Below are positions 1 through 5,770 of a stretch of 5,964 nt of DNA, one piece after another (the first letter of the stretch is position 1; the number at the start of each line of letters is the position of its first letter). The notes under the pieces are model-generated. The model made no database searches. It saw only the letters and a program-made list of their open reading frames with translations, and had not been told where the DNA came from. Source of the DNA: Clostridiaceae bacterium (GTDB lineage: Bacteria > Bacillota > Clostridia > DSM-8532); the NCBI GenBank assembly GCA_012842645.1, contig DUSJ01000213.1, positions 1-5,964 on the forward strand, in the 5' to 3' direction. Made by a program: the position numbers and the translations under genes.

Positions 1-2
1 CT

Positions 3-1088
3 GAAACAGAATACTGGGTTATGCTGAGCCGCATAGATAATTCGCGTCCCCAGAAAAGGCTGGATCTCGTCATGGCTCTCGGAAGCGTGTCAAAAGCATA
101 TGAAGCGGACATGGAAGTATTTCTGAGGGCAGGATTGACAAAAGAACAATACGAATATTTCCATGGTGAAGCAATCAAGGCCGAAGCAGACGATATCATC
201 AGGACATGCGAAGCAAAAGGAATAAGAATATTGACCATATCCGACGATGAGTACCCGGAACTGCTCAGGTACATAACAGATCCACCCCTGGTGCTCTACT
301 GCCGGGGCAGGATCCCGAAGTCCAATTCCTTTGCCATTGTGGGTTCCCGAAAAGCGTCCGGCTATGGAATGGAAACAGCAAGGAAAATGGCATACAGCCT
401 TGCCCTTGAGGATATAAGCATTGTGAGCGGGATGGCCAGAGGTATAGATACAGCGGCCCATGCAGGAGCTCTCGAGGCGGGCGGAGAGACTGTCGCGGTA
501 CTGGGATGCGGGGTCGATGTGCCATACCCTCCTGAAAACAAGGGCCTTATGGAGAGGATCATTGAATCAGGCGCTGTAATATCGGAATATCCTCCCGGCA
601 CGCCGCCATCAACATTCAATTTTCCGGGCAGGAATCGCATAATCAGCGGGATGTCAGTCGGGACGCTTGTCGTCGAAGCCGGTTTGAAAAGCGGATCGCT
701 TATAACAGCCAATTATGCCCTGGAGCAGGGAAGAGACGTATTTGCGGTTCCCGGCAATATCAGCAGTTATAACAGCATGGGCACCAACAGGCTGATAAAG
801 GACGGTGCCAAGATGGTCCTGAGCGTGGATGACATCCTGGAAGAGCTGAGTTTTGGGTCTGCGCCCCTTGCTAAAAGCAACAGGAAATCCGAAGGAAACA
901 GGACCAGTAACCTGGGGCCTGAAGAGAGAAAAATCATCAATGCGTTGAAAATAGAGGACCTTTACGATGAGGAACTGGCCGAAAAGGTATCAATGGATCT
1001 TGCCGAGCTGTTTGAGATCCTGCTGGAACTGGAATTCAAGGGCATAATCAGAAAGAGCATTAATGGGAAATATATGTTAATATCATAG
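3..1088 (+). CDS. dprA: DNA-processing protein DprA (Smf), 5'-partial
   Basis: DprA binds single-stranded DNA in the cytoplasm, protects it, and loads RecA on it; it is known from natural transformation but is nearly universal in bacteria. The Rossmann-like core is clear. Numbered from the ATG at 21, it has GSRKASGYG (108-116), SGMARGID (136-143), LGCGVDVPYP (161-170), FPGRNRIISG (201-210) and the EAGLKSGSLITA stretch (219-230). The family places the ssDNA-binding and dimer surfaces in this core. Residues from about 300 form a C-terminal winged-helix-like domain, and the N-terminal part looks like the usual helical (SAM-like) extension. The frame stays open upstream of the ATG at 21 and reads ETEYWVMLSRI. 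This matches the YW-x-x-LS start typical of DprA, so the real start most likely lies before the window and the ATG at 21 is an internal Met. A 67-nt gap without a clear terminator separates it from the deacetylase gene, so read-through is possible. In many Clostridia topA follows dprA; here it does not. Family call is very secure; the start is not visible. Confidence 0.95.
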   Translation, partial: ETEYWVMLSRIDNSRPQKRLDLVMALGSVSKAYEADMEVFLRAGLTKEQYEYFHGEAIKAEADDIIRTCEAKGIRILTISDDEYPELLRYITDPPLVLYCRGRIPKSNSFAIVGSRKASGYGMETARKMAYSLALEDISIVSGMARGIDTAAHAGALEAGGETVAVLGCGVDVPYPPENKGLMERIIESGAVISEYPPGTPPSTFNFPGRNRIISGMSVGTLVVEAGLKSGSLITANYALEQGRDVFAVPGNISSYNSMGTNRLIKDGAKMVLSVDDILEELSFGSAPLAKSNRKSEGNRTSNLGPEERKIINALKIEDLYDEELAEKVSMDLAELFEILLELEFKGIIRKSINGKYMLIS

Positions 1089-1155
1089 CAGGTCATAACT
1101 GTCCTTTACTGGAATAGAATTTAAACAGAAACAGGTTTCAAGGGCGGAAATACCT

Positions 1156-1926
1156 GTGGGAATCCTTATCATACGGAAAAAGGACCTGGCTCCCGTGCTG
1201 ATTTCAGCCGCCATCATCATACTCGTTATCGTAAATACGCTGATAGCAAGAGAATACCTGACCCCCGTCTCCGGACAGTACCGTGACGATATACCTATCT
1301 ACTCGGTCGAATGCGAAGGGAAAAAGTGCGCCATAACATTCGACTGCGCCTGGGGTGCTGACGATATCCCCGATATCCTTGACACCCTTGATAAATATAA
1401 AGCTAAAGCCACGTTTTTTATTGTCGGCATCTGGGCCAAAAAATACCCCGACATGGTAAAACTCATTGACGAAAGAGGGCATGAAGTGGCCAATCACGGG
1501 TATTCCCACATACATATGGGCAGCATACCCGAAAATAAAATACTTGATGAAATCACCCTGTGCAATGATATACTGGAAGAAATAACAGGCAAAAAAGTTA
1601 CCCTGTTCAGGCCGCCATACGGCGAATACAGCGCCACAACAGTCAAGGCCGCGAAAAAGCTGAATTGCATATCCATCCAATGGGATGTTGACTCACTCGA
1701 CTGGAAGGAAAACATGTCGGAGCAGGATATATACAAGCGTGTGATAAACAGATCCGCGAACGGTTCAATCATACTTTTCCATAACGACACGAAGCACACT
1801 GCGAGGGTTCTGCCGTCGATACTTGAAAACCTTACAGCAAACGGCTTTGAGTGCGTAACTGTCTCGGAAATGCTGCTGAAAGGCGATTATAAGATACGTT
1901 TTGACGGCAGGCAAATCAAAGAATGA
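1156..1926 (+). CDS. Membrane-anchored polysaccharide deacetylase (CE4/NodB family, PdaB-like)
   Basis: This 256-residue protein is a predicted metal-dependent N-deacetylase of cell-wall or spore-wall polysaccharide. It starts at GTG 1156, supported by the purine-rich AGGGCGG at 1141-1147 with an 8-nt spacer. The N terminus has a basic patch (RKK, 7-9) and one hydrophobic segment (about 11-31), so it is probably a signal anchor with the enzyme outside the membrane. The NodB domain covers about 57-245. Motif 1 is TFDCAWGADD (61-70, catalytic-base Asp63), motif 2 is NHGYSH (His114 and His118, metal ligands), motif 3 is RPPYGEYS (152-159), motif 4 is DVDSLDW (177-183), and motif 5 is ILFH (His209). 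The classic TFDDGP is replaced by TFDCAWG, so the second Asp, normally a metal ligand, is Cys. The same variant style occurs in sporulation-associated PdaB-like deacetylases of Firmicutes. The ligand may come from Asp69 or Asp70, or activity may be altered. Family is secure; the substrate and a role in sporulation are inferred. No terminator is obvious downstream. Confidence 0.92.
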   Translation: MGILIIRKKDLAPVLISAAIIILVIVNTLIAREYLTPVSGQYRDDIPIYSVECEGKKCAITFDCAWGADDIPDILDTLDKYKAKATFFIVGIWAKKYPDMVKLIDERGHEVANHGYSHIHMGSIPENKILDEITLCNDILEEITGKKVTLFRPPYGEYSATTVKAAKKLNCISIQWDVDSLDWKENMSEQDIYKRVINRSANGSIILFHNDTKHTARVLPSILENLTANGFECVTVSEMLLKGDYKIRFDGRQIKE

Positions 1927-1966
1927 TAAAAAAACATGTTTAATCCCCTTTCATTATGGTGAAATA

Positions 1967-1972
1967 TATAAT
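1967..1972 (+). promoter_or_regulatory. Possible -10 box for the SSB-like operon (weak)
   Basis: A perfect TATAAT lies in an AT-rich stretch about 160 nt upstream of the SSB-like gene. No good -35 hexamer is found at 16-18 nt (the sequence there is C-rich) and there is no TG extension. The call therefore rests on the hexamer and on its place in the longest gap between genes. Random occurrence in AT-rich DNA is a real alternative. Confidence 0.25.
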
Positions 1973-2056
1973 ATGATTCATAGTAAGCGAAGTATGTTTT
2001 ATGTAAGTCAGGGCAGTTTACCAAGGCTGAACAAAGGAGCAAAGATTAATTCTAAA

Positions 2057-2097
2057 CGAACTTATTGCTGAATATTAATAATCAGGCGGCATGTTCG
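2057..2097 (+). other. Possible stem-loop in the leader of the SSB-like gene
   Basis: CGAAC (2057-2061) can pair with GTTCG (2093-2097). Inside it, either TGC/GCA (2066-2068 with 2089-2091) plus TGA/TCA, or CTGA/TCAG (2068-2071 with 2082-2085), can pair around an AT-rich loop. The helices are short and interrupted, so this is a weak candidate for a structured leader. No T-run follows, so it is not a terminator. It matches no riboswitch class I can name. Confidence 0.25.
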
Positions 2098-2116
2098 ATA
2101 AATACGAAAGACCTTG

Positions 2117-2123
2117 AGAGGAG
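2117..2123 (+). promoter_or_regulatory. Ribosome binding site deciding the SSB-like start
   Basis: AGAGGAG is a near-ideal Shine-Dalgarno sequence, 11 nt before ATG 2135. The in-frame TTG at 2114 lies before and against this site, and the in-frame GTG at 2126 is only 2 nt after it. Neither can be served by it, so ATG 2135 is the likely start. Confidence 0.75.
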
Positions 2124-2134
2124 TTGTGTTCCGG

Positions 2135-2788
2135 ATGTCTGGAAACTTGGCTTTGGAGAACAATATTGTCAGTGTTGCAGGGAAGATTATAACTACCCCC
2201 GAGTTCAGTCATGAAGTATATGGAGAAGGGTTTTACATAGTTTATATCCAGGTGCCCCGCCTGAGCGAAACCTATGACAACATACCGGTAATGTTTTCCG
2301 AGCGCCTGATCAGTCCTGACAATATTGTTAAAGGCAAGTATCTCATTGTTGACGGACAGTTCCGCTCATACAACAATTACAATAATACCGGCGGCCATAA
2401 GCTGATGCTTACTGTTTTCGCAAGGGAGATCAAGGTTTCGGACGAGGAAGTGACTAACAGGAATCCAAACCAGATTTGCCTGAACGGATTTATATGCAGG
2501 AAACCCGTTTACAGGACCACTCCTTTTGGGAGAGAAATTGCGGACATTCTTCTGGCAGTGAACAGGGCCTACAATAAATCCGACTATATCCCCTGCATTG
2601 CATGGGGCAGGAACGCAAGGTTTGCCGGTACTTTCGAAGTAGGAGACAACATTCGCATATGGGGGCGTATACAGAGCAGGGTTTACCAGAAGAAGATTTC
2701 CGAGACCGAGACCGAGGAAAGGGTAGCCTATGAGATTTCTGTATCCAAAATGGAGGTAATCAAAGGAAATAATAATAAAAAAGATTAA
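2135..2788 (+). CDS. Tandem OB-fold single-stranded DNA-binding (SSB-like) protein
   Basis: This 217-residue protein appears to hold two SSB-type OB folds and so is predicted to bind ssDNA in the cytoplasm. The second half (about 113-210) shows the bacterial SSB pattern best: NGFICRKPVYRTTPFGREIA, then AVNRAY, then the strand IPCIAWGRNARFA, then VGDNIRIWGRIQSR. The first half (about 8-105) follows the same plan with less conserved residues: NIVSVAGKIITTPEF, a strand at 32-40, then VKGKYLIVDGQFRS. A typical SSB has one OB fold, a flexible linker and an acidic tip ending in DDDIPF; this one has two folds and ends in a short Asn/Lys-rich tail (NNNKKD). It is therefore probably a paralogue of the housekeeping Ssb, not its replacement, and may lack the tip through which Ssb recruits PriA and other partners. 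The start at ATG 2135 is chosen from the AGAGGAG site upstream. It lies 17 nt before the P-loop gene and is probably cotranscribed with it. The SSB-family call is good; the role is inferred. Confidence 0.85.
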   Translation: MSGNLALENNIVSVAGKIITTPEFSHEVYGEGFYIVYIQVPRLSETYDNIPVMFSERLISPDNIVKGKYLIVDGQFRSYNNYNNTGGHKLMLTVFAREIKVSDEEVTNRNPNQICLNGFICRKPVYRTTPFGREIADILLAVNRAYNKSDYIPCIAWGRNARFAGTFEVGDNIRIWGRIQSRVYQKKISETETEERVAYEISVSKMEVIKGNNNKKD

Positions 2789-2805
2789 GAAAGGGGACGA
2801 TACCC

Positions 2806-3216
2806 ATGATAAAGGTAGTTTATGGGAACAAGGGCATTGGAAAGACGAAGTACCTGATAGCGAGCGCGAATGATTTTTTTGACAACTGCAATGGCGACGT
2901 CGTGTTCATCAACCGGGGGATCTCACACATAACCAATCTGAAATATCAAATAAGATACGTAGACATTTCTGATTTTCCCATCAAAACATTGGATCAATTA
3001 CTTCCCTTCATGTGCGGACTGATTGCACAGAATTACGATATCAAGGCCATTTACGTTGACGGGCTTTCCGAATATGCAACTGACCAGGAGCAATATAAAA
3101 GCTTTTTCGAAAAAATAAAATCCTTATCCGAAAAATTCGATACACAGTTTATTTTCTCGATGAGCGGAGATATCAGCAGTATTCCGGATTACGTTAACAA
3201 GGAATACTCCTGTTAA
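2806..3216 (+). CDS. Small P-loop NTPase-like protein of unknown function
   Basis: I do not recognise a characterised family for this 136-residue protein. It begins at once with a beta strand and a Walker A loop, KVVYGNKGIGKT (3-14, Lys13 and Thr14), so it should bind ATP or GTP. A hydrophobic strand ending in Asp, AIYVDG (81-86, Asp85), looks like Walker B but lacks the catalytic Glu usual in AAA+ proteins. A third strand, FIFSMSGD (115-122), has a polar residue where a sensor residue would sit. This order suggests a minimal RecA-like or AAA-like core without a lid or helicase motifs. There is no signal peptide or membrane segment, so it is probably cytoplasmic. Translation is supported by GAAAGGGGA (2789-2797), 8 nt before ATG 2806. 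It follows the SSB-like gene by 17 nt and precedes priA, so a role linked to ssDNA or fork repair is plausible but only inferred. It may be a binding-only regulator and not an active ATPase. Confidence 0.85.
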   Translation: MIKVVYGNKGIGKTKYLIASANDFFDNCNGDVVFINRGISHITNLKYQIRYVDISDFPIKTLDQLLPFMCGLIAQNYDIKAIYVDGLSEYATDQEQYKSFFEKIKSLSEKFDTQFIFSMSGDISSIPDYVNKEYSC

Positions 3217-3230
3217 TTACGATATATATA

Positions 3231-3248
3231 CGGTTTTGACTTAAACCG
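3231..3248. repeat. Inverted repeat around the priA -35 box, operator candidate
   Basis: CGGTTT (3231-3236) and AAACCG (3243-3248) are perfect 6-nt arms around a 6-nt centre. The -35 hexamer TTGACT (3236-3241) starts at the last base of the left arm and fills most of the centre. A dimeric repressor bound here would block RNA polymerase. No T-run follows either arm on either strand, so it is not a terminator. It resembles no operator I can name, including the LexA box. Confidence 0.45.
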
Positions 3249-3264
3249 CATAAAAATGTACTAT
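3236..3264 (+). promoter_or_regulatory. priA: SigA-type promoter for priA
   Basis: The -35 box TTGACT (3236-3241) matches TTGACA at five of six bases. A 17-nt spacer leads to TACTAT (3259-3264), which matches TATAAT at four of six. The predicted start of transcription is near 3271, about 50 nt before the priA start codon. This would give priA its own transcription, independent of the SSB-like operon upstream. Confidence 0.6.
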
Positions 3265-3297
3265 ATAAAGGCGGGGGTAGTATACCTTCGCCTTTAT
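3265..3297 (+). other. 15-bp hairpin upstream of priA (5' leader or weak attenuator)
   Basis: ATAAAGGCGGGGGTA (3265-3279) pairs with TACCTTCGCCTTTAT (3283-3297) around the 3-nt loop GTA. All 15 pairs form, two of them as G-U wobbles. The tail after the stem (TGATTGG) is a poor T-run, so it would be at best a weak terminator for transcripts from the upstream operon. A transcript starting near 3271 would begin inside the left arm and carry a shortened but still GC-rich hairpin at its very 5' end, which can stabilise mRNA. The priA ribosome binding site (GGGGGA, 3309-3314) lies downstream and stays unpaired. Confidence 0.65.
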
Positions 3298-3319
3298 TGA
3301 TTGGACCTGGGGGAATATT

Positions 3320-5770
3320 ATGCTGCTTGCCGAAGTCGCGCTCTCAGATGCGACAAGAAGCTACGACAAGCTATATAGCTATATTGCGGCTGAAAATGAC
3401 AACGAGGATATCATGCCAGGGGTGCGGGTCCTTGTCCCGTTCGGAGCCGGCAACAGGCTAAAGTCGGGATGGATAATCAGCACAAGTCATGGCGAGCCTG
3501 CCGGGAAACTGAAAAAAATAGCCGGGATAGTTGATGATTCCCCCCTTCTGACAGACGAGATGATAAGGCTGGCAAAATGGATGCGGACACGGTATTTCTG
3601 CACATGGGGCGATGCCATACGCCTGATGGTCCCTTCCGGTATCAATCTGAGAAAAATAACCTGGCTCCGCGCATCCAATGAAAATATCCGCGAAAGAATC
3701 AATGAACTGTCATTGACCCCGTCCAGGCAGTCTATCATGGAATCCCTCATAAACAGCGAAAAGGGTCTGCCGGAACAGGAACTGGCGAAAGATGATGAAT
3801 CCCGGAAAGATATCCAGTACCTTGCAGACCGCGGCTTAGTTGAAAAATATGAATCTTTTGCCCAGACTGTCACTGAAAAAACGGTTAAAGCTGTGGTCCC
3901 TGCCATCAGCAGGGAAGAGTTCGACGCTATCCTGGAAGAGAGGAAAGTAAGGAGCATTTACCAGGTCCGAGTGATGGAGGTGCTTTTTGCGGAAGAGATA
4001 TGCGCGCTCATGGACCTTGTCCAGATACCGGGCGTAACCCATGAAACTGTTCGCAGCATGGCAAGGAAAGGCTGGGTTTCCTACTGCGAAATGGAAATCG
4101 ACAGAAATCCATTCTCGGGCTATGAATATGAAATCGAACAGCCCGGGGAGATCATCCTCACAGATGATCAGAGAGGCGTATTGAATGATATCCTGCCCCT
4201 GACGGATACCGGTAGGTTTAACGAAGCGCTGATTCATGGCGTGACCGGAAGCGGAAAGACCGAGATATACGTAAGACTTATTGAAGAAGTCATAAAAAAA
4301 GGCAAATCCGCCATAGTGCTCGTGCCGGAGATATCGATGACGCCACAGATGATCAGTCGCTTTATGGCAAAATTCGGAAGCAGGGTGGCGGTTCAGCACA
4401 GCCGGCTCTCGCAGGGTGAGCGATTCGACCAGTGGCGCAAGATCATGGCCGGCGACGTCGATGTGGTCATTGGCGCCCGTTCTGCCATTTTTGCGCCGAA
4501 CAGGAATCTTGGCATGATAATCATAGACGAGGAACATGAACCTACATATAAATCCGAAAACACACCTAAGTACGACGCAAGGCAGGTCGCCCGTGCCCGC
4601 TGCAACATGAACGGATGTCTGCTGGTATACGGTTCCGCAACGCCTTCGGTGGAAACTTATTATCGGGCCGTCAATGGGAAAATAAGCCTTGTTAAAATGA
4701 AAAACCGGGCCAACTCCATGCCGCTGCCGGAGACCATATTGATTGATCTGAGGGAGGAACTTAAAGCCGGTAACCGCGGCACGCTCAGCAGGAGGCTTGA
4801 AAAAGAGCTTGTACTCAACAAGAGGAACGGCGAGCAAAGTATCCTGTTCCTTAACAAAAGAGGGTATGCGACATTCATGCTCTGCCGGGACTGCGGGTTC
4901 GCCGTGAAATGCCCTCGCTGCAGCGTTTCATTGACAGTTCATACCCATGACAGGCAAATGATATGCCATTACTGCGGTTATACGGAGCCTGTCCCGCAAA
5001 ATTGTCCCAGATGTTCGGGCAAAAGGATAAAAGCTTTCGGTACTGGTACCCAGAGAGTTGAAGAAGAACTGAAAAACCATCCGGAAGGCTTCAGGCTGAT
5101 AAGGATGGACCTCGATACAACGAGCGGCAAGCACGGACACCGGAAAATACTGGACGCGTTCCGCAAGAAGGAAGGCGATATACTCATAGGGACCCAGATG
5201 GTCGCGAAAGGCCATGACTTTCCCGATGTGACGCTGGTGGGCATCCTTGCGGCCGACGCATCCCTTTTCATAAGCGATTTCAGGGCGAGCGAAAGGACGT
5301 TCCAGCTTATAACCCAGGCGTCAGGACGCGCGGGACGCGGCAAAAAACCAGGCAGGGTCATAATACAGGCCTACAATATCGACGATTATTCCATACAGGC
5401 TGCTGCGGCACAGGATTACGAATCTTTCTACAAAAAAGAGATAACCGTGAGAAAGCTCATGCGTACACCGCCATTCTGCCATGTCGGCACCGTGATGGTA
5501 TCGGGCGCTGATTCCGATGATGCAAGGAAAAGCCTTGAGGCTGTCAGGCAGTATATGGTTGAAAAATACGGAAACACGGATGGCTTTGAGTGCTCAGATG
5601 TGCTTCCGATGCCTGTGTTCGTGGTAAGGAACCGCGCAAGGTGGCGGATAATAATAAAAATGGCCTCTATAAATGAAATGGTAAAACTGCTGAACGATAC
5701 CATAGACGTTTTCCCCAGGCTGAGGACCGGAAAAACGGAAATCAGCGTCGATACCGATGGCAGCATTTGA
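3320..5770 (+). CDS. priA: Primosomal protein N', replication restart helicase PriA
   Basis: PriA is a 3'-to-5' superfamily 2 DNA helicase that recognises stalled forks and D-loops and starts reloading of the replicative helicase. At 816 residues it is near the usual length for Firmicutes. An N-terminal fork-binding domain (about 1-105) begins with the typical VALSDATRSYDKLYSY. The helicase core has Walker A GVTGSGKT (307-314), the DEEH box (403-406), GSATPS (438-443), GTQMVAKGHDFPDV (624-637) and QASGRAGR (666-673). Eight zinc-ligand cysteines are all present, at 522, 525, 531, 534, 549, 552, 562 and 565, with the usual CxxC spacing. The C-terminal domain ends with PMPVFVVRNRARWRIIIK, where the family more often has PAP and a Tyr before the last Arg-Trp; here the Tyr is Ala. 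ATG 3320 is preceded by GGGGGA (3309-3314) with a 5-nt spacer. A private promoter and hairpin lie upstream. The usual clostridial followers def and fmt are not seen within the window. Confidence 0.98.
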   Translation: MLLAEVALSDATRSYDKLYSYIAAENDNEDIMPGVRVLVPFGAGNRLKSGWIISTSHGEPAGKLKKIAGIVDDSPLLTDEMIRLAKWMRTRYFCTWGDAIRLMVPSGINLRKITWLRASNENIRERINELSLTPSRQSIMESLINSEKGLPEQELAKDDESRKDIQYLADRGLVEKYESFAQTVTEKTVKAVVPAISREEFDAILEERKVRSIYQVRVMEVLFAEEICALMDLVQIPGVTHETVRSMARKGWVSYCEMEIDRNPFSGYEYEIEQPGEIILTDDQRGVLNDILPLTDTGRFNEALIHGVTGSGKTEIYVRLIEEVIKKGKSAIVLVPEISMTPQMISRFMAKFGSRVAVQHSRLSQGERFDQWRKIMAGDVDVVIGARSAIFAPNRNLGMIIIDEEHEPTYKSENTPKYDARQVARARCNMNGCLLVYGSATPSVETYYRAVNGKISLVKMKNRANSMPLPETILIDLREELKAGNRGTLSRRLEKELVLNKRNGEQSILFLNKRGYATFMLCRDCGFAVKCPRCSVSLTVHTHDRQMICHYCGYTEPVPQNCPRCSGKRIKAFGTGTQRVEEELKNHPEGFRLIRMDLDTTSGKHGHRKILDAFRKKEGDILIGTQMVAKGHDFPDVTLVGILAADASLFISDFRASERTFQLITQASGRAGRGKKPGRVIIQAYNIDDYSIQAAAAQDYESFYKKEITVRKLMRTPPFCHVGTVMVSGADSDDARKSLEAVRQYMVEKYGNTDGFECSDVLPMPVFVVRNRARWRIIIKMASINEMVKLLNDTIDVFPRLRTGKTEISVDTDGSI

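Noticed and set aside
1204..1680. Minus-strand frame of 158 codons opposite the deacetylase gene
   Set aside because: It is antisense to conserved NodB motifs and has no known-family features, so it is a shadow of the real gene.
1928..1945. Terminator after the deacetylase gene
   Set aside because: AAACATGTTT is a self-complementary 10-mer after an A-run but is too short and AT-rich to form a stable hairpin with a loop, and no real T-run follows.
2005..2100. c-di-GMP-I (GEMM) riboswitch upstream of the SSB-like gene
   Set aside because: AGGGCA, GCAAAG and TCTAAAC occur in the right order, but the GAAA-capped hairpin between the first two is missing, the tetraloop-receptor helix cannot form, and there is no closing GGGTTACCG segment.
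3265..3305. Strong intrinsic terminator for the SSB-like operon
   Set aside because: The stem is excellent, but the following TGATTGG is not a U-tract, and the hairpin sits after the priA promoter -10 box. It was kept as a hairpin of uncertain role.
3836..4837. Long minus-strand frame of 333 codons
   Set aside because: It lies wholly inside priA, whose helicase motifs and zinc cysteines are intact in the + frame. Its translation shows no recognisable domain.
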